The notes: generated by a model from the letters alone, not told the origin. A stretch of DNA of 64,000 bases from Hybos culiciformis (GCA_964007475.1 OZ023273.1:35152436-35216435), one strand, 5' to 3'. Positions 1-11,026 are shown, counted from the stretch's first letter. A program made the numbers and translations.

Positions 1-2
1 AA

Positions 3-2114
3 GCACAATACAATAGCGTATTACTACAAAAAATAAATAAAGTTAAAAATTCAGAAGATTGGTGGAAGCTGGTTAAGGAACTCAAGAAAAAAGAATTTAA
101 AATAGGGGGTGATTTAAGAGCCAGGGATTTCAAAGAATACTTTTCTCTCCTGCTGAACCCACCTATTCTGGCACCTCCTATCCAATACGCAGTTCCTTTC
201 CTTCATGATCAAATTTTGGATAAACAAATTGCAGCCGATGAAATTATAAAGTTTTTGAAGAAAGTAAAAGCAAACAAGGCACCAGGACAGGATCGGGTTC
301 CCTATGAATTCTTTATCCATGCTCCGGAAAACTTTGTTGATCGCTTGGCCTTGGTCTACGATAAAATGTTGCAGTCAGGCGAAACGGAGAATTCGTTTAA
401 TAATGCTGTGATATTTCCAATATTTAAAAAAAACGATCCCAATAGAGTTGAAAATTATCGTGGCATTTCTTTTATGAATTGTGTCGCGAAAATTCTGATG
501 GGTATTCTGCAAAACAGATTGGAGTCTTGGGTATGCAAACACAAAATATTAAATGAGTATCAGTCCGGATTCAGACCTAATTACTCGACTGTAGATAATA
601 TCTTTAATTTGTTTAATGTTATTAAGTTAAAAAATCTTGAGAATAAAAAGGTGTACTGTTTCTTTGTAGATTTTAAGGCAGCTTTTGATTCTATTGATCG
701 TAAGGCACTTTTTTACAAACTAAGCTGCATGGGCGTGGCTACGAAGTTTCTGAATCTCATAAAAAATCTTTATGTAGAAAATAAAGCGGCAGTCTGGGAC
801 GGGCAGGAATTGTCAGAATTGTTTGATACAAAGATGGGTGTGAAACAGGGTTGTATTCTTTCGCCTCTGCTTTTTGCTTTGTTTCTGAATGATTTACATG
901 ATTTTTTGGGGGGAGGGCTTAAGATTGATGACTTGCTGGTTCGGGTTCTCATGTACGCCGATGATTGCGTGATTCTGGCTGACGATGCGGCGGAGCTGCA
1001 GCGAATGATCGGAAACTTGGAGATTTACTGTAAGATGTGGAATCTTACAGTGAATATGGACAAATCCAAAGTAATGGTTTTTGGTAAGGGTAGACGATCG
1101 AAAATCGAAAAGTGGTTCTTCTCAGGAAGTGAAATTGAAATAGTGAGCAGCTACTGTTACCTTGGAGTACATCTTACTCCTGGCTTGGTAATAGGACAGC
1201 ATTTAAAGCTGAGAGAAGGTAAAGCTAAAAATAATATCAATAATATATGGGGAACCTTTTTTGGGAAGAGAAATATAGATTTCGGATCTAAGTACAAACT
1301 CTTCGAGGCAGTTTCGCGGGCAATTTATTGTTATGCTGCGCAGGTCTGGGGCTTTGGAAATTTCGAAGAGGTGGATAGGTTTCAAAGGTTTTTTATAAAA
1401 AGATTATTTGGTTTGCCACAATGGACCCCTAATTACATTTTAGATTTAGAGACCGGAATTTTGGATTTGCACCTTTATACTTTAAAGTTGCATATGGAAT
1501 ATGTTGTCAAAACACTATTTAAATATGAAGTTTCTAGATTACCCCATATATTGTCAAAAAAAATCCTGGAAAAAAACACGTACTGGTTCAGGAGGTGGGG
1601 AGAACTTTCTGAGGATGCATTCGATTGGAGCTCAGTCCCTTTTTTTGAAGATGATTGGAAAGATTCAATCAATAAAACTTTAGTTCACTTAAGGAGCGAA
1701 AAAATTAAAATTAATGAGGAAAGAGCTAAAATCAGTTCACATGGAATTTATAAATTCCTAGATAGTACAGTCGGCGTTAACTATTTTCAAAATAAATTTT
1801 CAAAATCAAAGATCGCTTGGATTTTTAAAGTCAGAAGCGGGTTAGTGGGGCTAAATTCGACTAGTAGAGTCTCAAACAGTCAGAGGTGTTCACTCTGTGA
1901 TCTAAATGCTGTAGAAGATATTGTGCATTTTGTTGGTATTTGTCCAATCTTATCTGAATTTCGTAGAAAATACTTGCAAAAAAATAATTTGGATATGGAA
2001 GAAATCTTAGATTTATTAAATGGACTTTCAGATGTTGGTTGGGATGGTTTGTATAAATTTGTTAGCATGGCTTTTATGTACAGAATTCGGCTTGTCGACG
2101 AATTTAATTTTTGA
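3..2114 (+). CDS. Non-LTR retrotransposon ORF2, partial (reverse transcriptase and C-terminal zinc knuckle)
   Basis: The frame is already open at base 3 and runs to a TGA after about 703 codons, so the 5' end (and any endonuclease domain) lies outside the window. Reverse-transcriptase landmarks occur in order: NKAPGQDRVPYEF, ENYRGISF, QSGFRPNYST, FFVDFKAAFDSIDR, GVKQGCILSPLLF and the catalytic YADDCVILADD. A C-terminal CSLC...HFVGIC cluster (C-x2-C-x7-H-x4-C) matches the cysteine/histidine motif found downstream of the RT in many LINEs. No stop or frameshift interrupts this part, so it looks young. It is recognised as a LINE ORF2 by these motifs; the clade was not assigned. It supplies target-primed reverse transcription if the missing 5' part is intact. 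Confidence 0.93.
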   Translation, partial: AQYNSVLLQKINKVKNSEDWWKLVKELKKKEFKIGGDLRARDFKEYFSLLLNPPILAPPIQYAVPFLHDQILDKQIAADEIIKFLKKVKANKAPGQDRVPYEFFIHAPENFVDRLALVYDKMLQSGETENSFNNAVIFPIFKKNDPNRVENYRGISFMNCVAKILMGILQNRLESWVCKHKILNEYQSGFRPNYSTVDNIFNLFNVIKLKNLENKKVYCFFVDFKAAFDSIDRKALFYKLSCMGVATKFLNLIKNLYVENKAAVWDGQELSELFDTKMGVKQGCILSPLLFALFLNDLHDFLGGGLKIDDLLVRVLMYADDCVILADDAAELQRMIGNLEIYCKMWNLTVNMDKSKVMVFGKGRRSKIEKWFFSGSEIEIVSSYCYLGVHLTPGLVIGQHLKLREGKAKNNINNIWGTFFGKRNIDFGSKYKLFEAVSRAIYCYAAQVWGFGNFEEVDRFQRFFIKRLFGLPQWTPNYILDLETGILDLHLYTLKLHMEYVVKTLFKYEVSRLPHILSKKILEKNTYWFRRWGELSEDAFDWSSVPFFEDDWKDSINKTLVHLRSEKIKINEERAKISSHGIYKFLDSTVGVNYFQNKFSKSKIAWIFKVRSGLVGLNSTSRVSNSQRCSLCDLNAVEDIVHFVGICPILSEFRRKYLQKNNLDMEEILDLLNGLSDVGWDGLYKFVSMAFMYRIRLVDEFNF

Positions 2115-2460
2115 TTTAACTACTAGTTTTGTACTTCTTTTTTCTTTGTTATGGCGTTTTGTAGGATTCAAAACTTTTATTAAATATATATTATTAAATA
2201 TATATATAATTTGGTTATTAAATTTCGTTCTATTGATTATAAACGAAAAGAAAAATTTCGCAGTTTTTTTTAGTCTCTCACAACAGACGACAACTTTTGT
2301 CAATGTTGAGTTTATTTCATTTTTTGTGCATTATAAGTTTTTTTTTTATAGATTATAAGTTTCTATATAGTTCTTAAGTTAAAATAAAATATTATGTACT
2401 GAACTTTACAAGAAAATGAAATACACTATTACTATTACTACTATTATTACTACTACAAAT
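2115..2460 (+). mobile_element. 3' UTR and microsatellite tail of the LINE
   Basis: Downstream of the RT stop the sequence stays AT-rich and ends in an imperfect ACT/ATT trinucleotide run at about 2426-2458 rather than a poly(A). Short simple-repeat tails of this kind are known for several LINE clades. The exact insertion boundary was not proved because no empty site is available. Confidence 0.55.
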
Positions 2461-3590
2461 TTTTGATGATATCGAAAAAAAATCTTATCTCCTGTTGAAA
2501 TAATGCTTTGTAAGATTGTCTATGCTCTAGTCTAGGTATATGCAGTTTTTTTTACCGACTAAGATATATAAAGTAGTTTTTGCTTCACTTAGAGTCTAAG
2601 TCTTAGACGGTTTGGAGATGCACTGAACCTGAAATTTTAATATTTTGTGTTTGCGTTGTAAGGATATGTTAAAAAATATTAAAAAGAATTTAAAATATTA
2701 TTATGAAAGTAAAATTTTGAGTTTTCTTTAAATTCAGAATAAAATAAATTCATTAGAATTTTAATCTATTTTCGAAATAAAATATGAACTTTTTTTGAGA
2801 CAAAAAACAAAAGTTATTTTAATAAATTTTATTTTATAAAAATATTTATTTATAACCATAGTAACTATTTTACTTATAATAATTTTCTACTTCGGTGTCT
2901 GTTGATATTCTTTTTCAGATACTTTTTGCAATCCGGAATATCTCACTATTTTTGCTTTCTCAAGATTCAACATCTTTGCAAATTGTTCTCCTAAAAACAA
3001 ATAAATTAAGAAAATTAAATGCTAGATTATTACGGTAGGTACTGTTAAATTTGTTGTAGGTACTATTGTACAAAAATCTTAATAATAATGTTATAAAAAA
3101 AGTTATTAAGATAATTACAGGAACAAAGTAAGGCCGATCATATAAAATAATCATTTTAAAAGTTAAGTTTTGGATTTCAACAGGATTACTACACGCCTAT
3201 GTTAGCATGTAATATTTTTTTTTCATATAGACATAGGTATACATCATTTTGATTATCGTATATTTTAAATATAATACATTTTTTCACTGATTTGGACATT
3301 TGGAGCTAAGTCGGTGTTAAGATCAGGATTTATGACTTTTTTGAAGTGAACAAACTGTGAGTCTTTCATAGATAATTATTCAATAGAATACAATGAAACA
3401 AAATTAATTTTTTTTCTGACATAACTTTCAAAAGCGACATCGGCATTAGGTATTTCGAATCAAATACGTTAGTTTAACTCCAGCATAAAGCAGTGGTAAC
3501 TAACTGATGTCCCGCGAGTTTTTAAACAAACATAATAAAAATTAATTTTTTTTCCATTTTGAATTCTAATACCTACCATTATTATTGGTG
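2461..3590. other. Non-coding AT-rich interval
   Basis: No open frame with recognisable content, no repeat structure worth naming. The small minus-strand frame at 2960-3154 is low-complexity and has no supporting splice or homology signal. Confidence 0.5.
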
Positions 3591-3591
3591 G

Positions 3592-3762
3592 ATTTACATT
3601 AGTGATGCATTCATGCATACTGATTCTCTTCCTCTTTCTCGTTCTTTCACATCCTCTTGCTCACGAAAAAAATCCTTCGAGGGAATTTTCATGTGGGAAA
3701 GGGGTTTGAAAGATTGAGAAAAAGAGGAAGAACATCAGTATGCATGCATCACTAATGTAAAT
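3592..3762. mobile_element. Short palindromic MITE (about 170 bp hairpin)
   Basis: The left arm (3592-3660, reading TTTACATTAGTGATGCAT) is the reverse complement of the right arm (3700-3762), with a few mismatches and a purine/pyrimidine-asymmetric stem. No clear target duplication was found. Confidence 0.6.
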
Positions 3763-3765
3763 TCA

Positions 3766-3910
3766 CTTATTTAAATCTCCAAATATCGAGTCCTATGGTG
3801 AAAAAAGGCACATACTTATGGAAGGAAAAAATATAAATAAAAAGAGTCATATGTCATACTTAGTTAAATATTCAAATAGTGCCTCCAATGGCGAAAAAAG
3901 ACACATACTT
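3766..3910. repeat. Two diverged direct repeats related to the terminus of the 7660 foldback family
   Basis: Two about 85-bp units each read roughly CACTTATTTAAATCTCCAAA ... CTATGG ... GGCACATACTTA. They resemble the outer end of the foldback elements at 7660 and 33877, so this is probably a relic of that family. Confidence 0.45.
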
Positions 3911-4426
3911 AAGCTTTATTTACATGCATCGAGCAAACACAATTTGCTGTAGAACCAGCAAAATTTTTACGTCAAAACATTGAAATGAATTTATAGCAAA
4001 ATAAAAACAAATAAAAAATTTTATGATATGATAAATGATTGATATTGTTTTGAATTTGAACAGTATTAAATTTTTGAAAAAAATAAAAAAATAAATAAAC
4101 AATTACCTTAAAATCAAATTTAAATTAATATTTTTTGAATTTTTTTAATATTTTGATTGGTTTCAAAAAAGCATTTGTCAAAAATTAAAAAAAAAACCAA
4201 AGATTTTATGGGAAAGTATATTTTTATAGCAGCATTTTTATTATTGTAAACAATTTTTCAAAATGTTATAATGCTGCCATAAAAGCACGTTATCTACTTT
4301 CTCTTTCGGACATATGAAATTTTTATATGAAAATTGTCTGACTCTTTCTATTTTTCCAGCAAAATTTATTTGATCGATGAATGTAAATCCAGCTTTATGG
4401 ATGAAAAAAGTTGTAAATAAATGGGT
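3911..4426. other. Non-coding AT-rich interval
   Basis: A-rich and T-rich runs only; the two small minus-strand frames here (3920-4102, 4241-4450) have no recognisable content. Confidence 0.45.
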
Positions 4427-4465
4427 TGTCAAAACATTCAATAGGCCCACTATGATGAATTAAAT

Positions 4466-5351
4466 GCGTTGGGGTCTAAACCACGGAAGCCAAAATCCCG
4501 AGTACAAAAGCTCGAAAAAAAATCCCGGAAGATAAAATCCCGGAAACCAAAATCCTGGAAAACAAAATCCCGGAAGTTAAAATCCCGAAATGACAATACC
4601 CTTGAAACCAAAATCCCGGAAGGACAAATGCCCGGAAAACAGAAAACCGCAGACAAAATCCCGGAAATTTTAATTTGGAAGAAAAAATTAACTGCGGGCC
4701 AAAGTCTTTTCGCGTGTCCCTGCGGGGCTTCAGGGATTTAAACCTCCTTTTTCGCAACCTAACCGATGGCTACGCGGGCCAAAGCCTTTTCGCGTGTCCC
4801 TGCGGGACTTCAATGATTAAAACCTCCTTTTTCGCAACTTAACCCATGGCTACGCGGGCCAAAGTCTTTTCGTGTGTCCTTGCGGGGCTTCAGGGATTAA
4901 AACCTCCTTTTTCGCAACATAACCCATGGATACGCGGACCAAAGTCTTTTCGCGTGTCCCTGCGGGACTTCAGGGATTAAAACCTCCTTTTTCGCAACCT
5001 AACCGATGGCTACGCGAGCCAAAGTCTTTTCGTGTGTCTTCAGGGATTAAAACCCTATTTTTATCGCAACATAGTCCATTGCTACGAGAGCTGAAGTGTT
5101 CCTGTGGGGCTTTAGAGATTAAAGCCTCCGGGATTACGTCTTTTCGGGATTTCAGGTTCCGGGATTTAGTGTTTTCGGGATGTTGACTTCCGGGATTTCG
5201 TCTTTCCGGGATTCTAACTTCCGGGATTGTGACTTCCGGGATATTAGCTTCCGGGATTGTGATTTCCGGGATTTTGTAAACGGGGAAAAAAAAAATTCCG
5301 GAAATTTCGTACCTCCAGGATTTTCGACTCCGGTTATTAGACCGGCTCCCG
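4466..5351. mobile_element. Foldback element A (word TCCCGGAA / TTCCGGGA) with 8-bp target duplication
   Basis: The left arm (4484-4672) repeats AAAATCCCGGAA about ten times; the right arm (5130-5340) repeats the reverse complement TTCCGGGATTT about ten times. Between them lie five direct repeats of an 81-bp unit. The ends read GCGTTGGGGTCTAAACC and, reverse-complemented, CGGGAGCCGGTCTAATAACC. The element is flanked by AATTAAAT at 4458-4465 and 5352-5359. The tandem copy of this locus near 11041 has a single AATTCAAT at the same place, so the empty site is visible. An 8-bp duplication and arms made of short tandem repeats recall Foldback/Galileo-type elements (family knowledge); no transposase is encoded. 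Confidence 0.85.
4691..5094. repeat. Five tandem 81-bp repeats in the centre of element A
   Basis: Units begin at about 4691, 4772, 4853, 4934 and 5013 with GCGGGCCAAAGTCTTTTCGC and continue through GCGGGGCTTCAGGGATT to CGCAACCTAACC. They are 85-95% alike; the last is shorter. GC content is far above the surroundings. Confidence 0.9.
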
Positions 5352-5730
5352 AATTAAATATTTAATTTTGGCAGCACATTTTTCATACCTCTATTTTAAA
5401 AATATTTCTATGATTGACAGCCAACCAACAACACGAACACATCTTTTATTTTTCTATTTCATTTAATTTTCTTCTTATCCTTATCGTGTTCGGTTTTTTT
5501 CATATACTTTTCTATTTAAAAATTTGACATTTAATCTGAACTTTAAACTTGAAATCAACAAAATTAACATATCAATTTAAAATAATAGCAAAAAAAAAAA
5601 TTAAGAAGAATGATAGCTGGTAATATTATTTAAAAAACAAAAAAAAAACAATAGTCAATATTAAATAGTAGGTACGGTAGGTGGTAATAATATTTAATTT
5701 TGTTTTTAAGATTTACTATCAACAAGAAGA

Positions 5731-7197
5731 ATGCTATTCACTGCATTAGGTATCTCAGCTGCTGTGTCGGCTGGATACTATTGGTACTGCAAAAGATATT
5801 CTGCATATCAATTGCCAAAAAAATGGAAACATATCGGAAACATAGGTGAAATTTGGATTTTTCCAATTAAATCATGTGGTGGCATCAAATTAAATGCAGC
5901 TAATTGTATGAATTTGGGAATTCAAGAAGGTCCATGTAAAGATCGTCAATTCATGCTAGTGGATAAAAATGATAAAACTGTGACAGCCAGAACTTATCCA
6001 AAAATGCTTAAAATTCAACCAAAAATAATTGAAGACGAACTATTTGTTTCTGCTCCTGGAATGGGTGCCTTAAAAATTGACTTTGAAAATTTTAATGGCT
6101 CAAAAACAGATATTAAAGCTGAATTATGGGACAAACAAGTTTATCTAATCGAATGTGGTTCCGAATATGATAGATGGTTTTCCGAATTTATTTTAGGAAA
6201 AAGAGAAGGTAGGTACCAACCTACACTTTTGTGCATGTTTTTTTGTTGTTTATTAATAGTTTTGTTTTAAATTTACGAAAAAATAAATTTTGTTATTTTC
6301 ATAAATTTTAGGTCTTCGTCTTGTCTACTATCCATTTCCAATGGCTTCACGTACTGTAACCGATAAACTAAAAAATGGTATATTTAAGGACTCAGATACT
6401 GTAAGTAAATTTTATTTTTGAATTTGTTTAGAAACTGCATTACCTACATTTATTTTAATTTTATAATATTACCCTTTTAATTTAATTGTTTTTTCCGAAC
6501 TAATAAATATTATTGTAGGTTCAACAAGAAATATAAATGTGGTTTAAACTTTTTTTTTCCTTTTTAGGGATCCCTGCAAGATGTGTCTTCGTACTTGCTA
6601 ATAAATGATAAATCTGTTGATGAACTTAATACTCGTCTAGAAAAGCAAGTACTAGCCTTGAATTTTAGAGGAAATTTTGTGGTTAAATCTTTGAAAAATG
6701 TTCAAGGTTATGATGAAGATAACTGGAATTGGGTAAAAGTTGGTAATGAAGTGGTGATGCGAAGAGTGTCACAATGTTATCGTTGTATTTTTCCAAATAT
6801 TGATCCAATTTCAGGCGAAAGGGATCCAAATTTCGAGCCATTAAAAACTTTAAAAAGGTGAATTGCCAGTTAACTGATTTACAAAATAATATTAAAAAAC
6901 TCTTGAGCTACCGTCCACAGATCAAACTACTTAAATCAATCAAAATTGACTGATCTAATCGTCTGCCAATTTTTGAGAAAAAATTATGAAAACTCGCCTT
7001 TCATGAATATATTTACTGCAACTAACATTATTCAAGAACTACATTAAATTTTTTGTAAAATACTTTTTCCTTTTTTTTCTTACAGTTATCGCCTTCTAGG
7101 TGCGAACAAAAAAGACCCTGTTTTTGGGATTCAATTAGGAATTAGAAATAACGGAATAATCAATCTTAATGATGAAGTTTTTGTTGATGACATCTAA
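5731..7197 (+). CDS. mARC: Mitochondrial amidoxime-reducing component (MOSC-domain protein), copy 1
   Basis: Exons 5731-6208, 6312-6400, 6568-6857 and 7086-7197 join in phase to 322 codons, close to the roughly 335 residues of animal mARC. Residues 1-20 form a hydrophobic segment followed by basic residues, fitting the N-terminal outer-mitochondrial-membrane anchor of the family. The MOSC N-terminal barrel starts at IWIFPIKSCGG and includes DRQFMLV and VTAR (Arg87). The C-terminal MOSC domain has QCYRCIFPNIDP; Cys262 corresponds to the molybdenum-ligating cysteine of human mARC (family knowledge). EPLKTLKRSYR and a short INLNDEVFV end complete the fold. The protein would reduce N-hydroxylated substrates with cytochrome b5 and its reductase. 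All introns are GT...AG. A near-identical copy lies 5.7 kb downstream. Confidence 0.93.
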
Positions 7198-7659
7198 TAC
7201 CAGCACTAACAGCAAAATTATATAAAAACACACAATCAACAAAGTTAAAAATATATGTAAAAAGTCACAATTTGTATTTAGCATGTACATTTTTAGTCTC
7301 AGATGGTTTTCAATTTAAAATTTAAACAAATAATGTAAAATCGTCATATCGTGATATTTTCGTAAACATTCCTTACTTAAACAGCTTTGTCTGAAGCGTT
7401 TCAAAATTAATTCAATTAGTATATAAAAATAAGTTTGGAGAGAAACAATCGGAATAGAGATAGCATATCACAAAAATATTTTATGTGCAGAACCTTTTCG
7501 GCCATCTAAAAATGATTATTTTCTTAAAAGATGATTCTAAATTTAAGGATGTCAGTTATTTTCTCGTGTTGTAAATAATATATTTATTTTGAATTTTTAT
7601 TTTATTCACGTTTACTTGATATTCTGTTCATTAGTAAAAAAAAAACTGTTATTAAGCAA

Positions 7660-8612
7660 TTCACTTGTTTAAATGTCCAAATAGCGCCGCCTATGGCCAT
7701 TTATGGAACGTAGGAGAACACATAAAATTTTTTTTTTCGTGAAATTTGTATGAAAATATGCGATTTGAAATTTTATTTGTTATAACATTGAGTATTAATA
7801 TATATAAGAGGGTCAGAATTCATACAAGTAAATTTCAGATTTTTTTTTTCAAATAACTCCAAAATGATGACAATATTTTCAATGTATTGAATAAAAATTT
7901 CATACTCAAAAGTGTTTATTCTTAATACAATAATAAAAATAATAAAATTAAGAATAAACACATTTGAGTTAAAACGTTTTACTCAATACATTCAAAATAT
8001 TGTCATAATTTTTGAAAAAAATTTACTTGTATGAATTCTGTCCCTCTTATAAATATTATTACTCAATGGTTATAATTAATTAGTTAATTAATAAAAATGA
8101 ATAGAAAAAACTTTGAGGTCTGCTGAATATCATTAGCAAACAATTCTATAGGTAGAAATATTTCCATGCATTACTTTTTAATCCAAAATAATTCAAAATC
8201 AAAAAGTGTATAAAAAAAAGAACTATTTTTAATTTAAATTTGAAAAACTTACCAATATTATTTAGACTTCAAATGTATGAGAATTTCCAATAATAACTTT
8301 TTTTTACATTTTTATATTTGTTATGAACTGAAAATTGTACTTAATTTTTTTTTTTTTGTTAGGTGTATTTATATTTTGAATTATTTTGGATGAAAAAGTA
8401 ATGCATGGAAATATTTCTACCTATAGAATTGTTTGCTAATGATATTCCGCAGACCTCAAAATTTTTTCTATTCATTTTTATTAATTAACTAATTAATTAT
8501 AACAAATAAAATTTCAAATCGCATATTTTCATACAAATTTCACGAAAAAAAAAATTTTATATGTTCCCCTACGTTCCATAAATGGCCACCGAGGGACTGT
8601 CAAAACAGTGAA
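7660..8612. mobile_element. Long foldback element, copy 1 (terminal TTCACTTGTTT / AAACAGTGAA)
   Basis: Left and right halves are reverse complements over most of their length, so the whole could fold into a stem of over 300 bp. The same family member sits at 33877-34543. Copy 2 of the mARC duplication has the uninterrupted site GCAATACGATGC at 13284-13295, which proves insertion after (or loss from) one duplicate. Target duplication is at most the dinucleotide AA. This copy is interrupted by a second element at 7786-8068. No coding capacity. Confidence 0.88.
7786..8068. mobile_element. 283-bp MITE nested inside the long foldback
   Basis: It starts CATTGAGTATT and ends with AATATTATTACTCAATG, and is itself a near-perfect inverted repeat. 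It is flanked by GTTATAA at 7779-7785 and 8069-8075; the sister foldback at 33877 has a single GTTATAA there, so a 7-bp target duplication is directly supported. Confidence 0.88.
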
Positions 8613-8621
8613 TACGATGCA

Positions 8622-9830
8622 TTTTTTTTTTTTTTTTTTTTTTTTTTTTATTTCAAAAAACAACTCATAGTACACTTCCAAGTAACAAAAAAAGACAACT
8701 TCATTTTTATATTATAATATAGGAAGAAAAATTATAAATATAATTATAAATATAATTCATAGTACATTTCTAAGTAACAAAAAAAGATAATTTCATTTTT
8801 ACATTATAATATAGGAAGAAAAATTCATTATATATAGTAAAACCTACTTATAGTTTACAAATAAAAATATTCCAATTATAAGTTCTGTTACTATAATTAA
8901 AAATAAAATATTGCTCCAGCACCATAGAGGTATTATAGGGGCAGTATGAAAAAAAGTTTAGCAAACTAACTGTTAATTACAGCATAAATCTAGTTGTAAG
9001 AATATTTGTTTTTGTACAGATCAAAATATGAAGAGAAAAAAATATATATGAAGAGAAAAGTTAGGTAGTAAAGGAAAAAAGAGAAATGTACTTCAAATGA
9101 AGTAAGTACAAAATAAGAACGAGCTTAATGTAGTAGGAAACCTAATCCCAAACAAGAATATTTCAACAATATTTCAATAATTCAATCAGCACTATCAGCA
9201 GTGATCCTCCAATATGTTCCTTACATGCATGATTAAGTATGAAGATCAGAGAATTATCCAAAAAATCATTTGATGTTATTAATATGATATAATTAAAGGA
9301 AGTCTATAAGCCTTTGTTCAATAATCCAAGCCTTAACTCTAGTTTTGAAAAGATTAATATTTTGAGTTTCTTGTATTTGATCAGGTAAAGAATTAAAGCA
9401 AATGGGTGCAATGTGAGTTGTTCTTTGTCTAGCAAATTGACTATTTGTTCTTGATGGTTCTATTCTACCACTATTTCTAGTCTGACTAAAGGGTCGATAA
9501 TTAAATTCTAAAGTATGGAAACCCATAGAATTTATATGCCTGTAGACTTGGATAACAGATTTATAAAACGAAATTCCTCGTATAGGTAAGTTATTAATGA
9601 AGTTTTTAGAGTAAAGATCAATAGAAGGAAATCGAGAAGGTAGACTGAAAACTGCCTTGATGGCCTTGTTTTGAAGACGTTGTAGTTTTTTAATTTCAGT
9701 TAGATTAGTGTTTGCCCAAGTAGATGTAGCATAAGATAGATGAGAGTGCACCAGTGCAAAGTATATATTTTTTTTAACATCTGTGTTTAAGTGATTAGAC
9801 AATTTCTTTTTAATGGGTATGTGGTCGGTA
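8622..9830 (-). mobile_element. 5'-truncated LINE, minus strand, with poly(A) tail
   Basis: On the minus strand a C-terminal LINE ORF fragment (9293-9802) is followed by about 640 bp of 3' UTR and a 28-base poly(A), seen as poly(T) at 8622-8649 on the plus strand. The UTR contains a direct duplication of about 93 bp (8661-8830). The tail joins the mARC-duplication flank TACGATGCAT. Typical 5' truncation; dead copy. Confidence 0.8.
9293..9802 (-). pseudogene. LINE ORF2 C-terminal fragment
   Basis: A 169-codon frame contains LVHSHLSYATSTWAN and KKLQRLQNKAIKAVF, the segment that follows the reverse transcriptase in many Jockey/CR1-like LINEs, and a terminal FKTRVKAWI motif. The polymerase core is absent because the insertion is 5' truncated. 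The product differs clearly from the LINE at 3-2114, so at least two LINE families are present. Confidence 0.8.
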
Positions 9831-9894
9831 TGTTGTATTTAGTAGTATAGAATTTAGATCGCTAAGTGGAATATTATATGCGTCATACACATGC

Positions 9895-9970
9895 AATCAT
9901 TTAGATGCATCAGCGTGAATAATGAAATCATTTAGATGCATCAGCGTAAATAATAAAATCATTTAGATGT
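9895..9970. repeat. 31-bp tandem repeat, about 2.5 units
   Basis: Units start at about 9895, 9926 and 9957 with AATCATTTAGATGCATCAGC. No coding content; nothing else recognised between 9831 and 10170. Confidence 0.8.
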
Positions 9971-10170
9971 TCTCACAATATATCAATAAAGACAAATACC
10001 AACAAAAAATGAAAAAAAAATAGTGTATATCAACTTTTATTTTTTTTTTCATTGTAAATGTATAGACTGCAACTACCTTACACATGCACATTAAAACAGT
10101 ATATTGGATATGCTAACAAAATTTGTTATACAACTCGTTCTGTATTTACACAAATACACATAGGCACTTG

Positions 10171-10215
10171 TCAATTTATATCACTCGACCTTCGGTCTCG
10201 TGATATAAGTATTGA
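10171..10215. repeat. Compact GC-tipped hairpin
   Basis: ATATCAC.CGACC, a TTC loop, then GGTC..GTGATAT forms a strong stem immediately left of element B, extended by TCAAT/ATTGA on the outside. It may be the outer end of element B or a separate hairpin. Confidence 0.5.
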
Positions 10216-11026
10216 CGGGGGTTGGATATTGTCCGCAGGACATTTGTCCGTGATTTGTTTTTGTATCGCGATTCGAAACGAGTTTTGTCCGCCGTGGACA
10301 AATGTCATTTTGCAAAATGTCATTTGTCAGTGATAAAAAGTAATCGCGAACAAATGACATTTTGCAAAATGACATTTGTCCGCTAAATATCTGAAAAATC
10401 AATCGCGGACAAATGGCATTTTCAAAAATGACATTTGTCCGCTAAAAATCTGAAAAATCAATCGCGGACAAATGACATTTTGCAAAATGACATTTGTTCG
10501 CTAAAATTTTAAAAATCAATCGCGGACAAATGACATTTTGCAAAATTACATTTTGCAAAATTACATTTGCCCGCTACAAATTTGAGTGAAGTGCAGATGA
10601 CGTGAACCACTCAGAATCGGCGCAACGAGAGGGTTATGGGGGCGGCGGGCGGGCGGGCGGGTGGACTGGTGGTTGGTCAGTGAGATTTGCGGCGTCAGCC
10701 GCAAATCCCACTGACCAACTACCAGTCTACCCGCCCGCCGCCCCCCATCTCCTTTTCGTTACGAGGCAAATCGGGCAAAAAAAAAAATTTCGCATATAAA
10801 TGGGGGGCCTCTATCCCTCTACCCTTTTCCAAGTTTCAGCCGATTCTGAGTGATTCAGGTCATCTGCCGTATCTCCAAAATCAATCCCGGACAAATGACA
10901 TTTTGCAAAATGACATTTGTCCGCTAAAAATTTAAAATTTCAATTGCGGACAAATGTCATTTTGTAAAATGACATTTGTCTGCGAAGTTTTCCATACAAA
11001 TTTCATCGCGGACAAATGTCACGGCG
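10210..11026. mobile_element. Foldback element B (word CGCGGACAAATGACATTTTG)
   Basis: Seven or more palindromic units of the type GCGGACAAATGACATTTTG / CAAAATGACATTTGTCCGC, spaced by AATCTGAAAAATCAAT, flank a long GC-rich palindromic core at 10592-10868. Outer ends are similar when inverted: GACGGGGGTTGGATATTGTC on the left, GACGGCGCCGTGACATTTGT on the right (reverse complement). No unambiguous target duplication. The right end abuts the start of mARC duplication unit 2. The 65-91 aa frames inside are by-products of the repeats. Confidence 0.8.
10592..10868. repeat. Palindromic GC-rich core of element B, shared with element C
   Basis: The inner palindrome at 10672-10719 reads GTTGGTCAGTGAGATTTGCGGC, a GTCA spacer, then the inverse. 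It is preceded by a run of GGG tracts (10638-10662) able to form a G-quadruplex, and enclosed by a weaker outer inverted repeat from CAGATGACGTGAACCACTCA to CATCTG at 10868. The same inner palindrome occurs twice in element C. Confidence 0.85.

Larger units (their letters stand above)
4427..8621. repeat. Tandem duplication, unit 1 (contains mARC copy 1)
   Basis: The sequence from GTCAAAACATTCAATA at about 4427, through the mARC gene and its 3' flank, to TACGATGCAT at 8621 matches 11027-13297 once three later insertions are removed: element A (4466-5351), the long foldback (7660-8612), and a 24-bp stretch near 7630. The unit is broken on its right by a LINE poly(T) beginning at 8622. Confidence 0.85.

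Noticed and set aside
1203..2068. Minus-strand frames within the LINE
   Set aside because: Shadows of the reverse-transcriptase frame.
4450..5365. Frames of 61-93 aa rich in FRDF or KSRKPK
   Set aside because: Translations of element A repeats, no start context or homology.
5731..6270. A 179-aa single-exon mARC protein
   Set aside because: The frame past 6208 runs into the intron; the GTAGGT donor and downstream exons give the full MOSC domain.
10602..10935. Gly/Pro-rich small frames
   Set aside because: They lie in the GC-rich palindromic core of element B; stem sequence, not genes.
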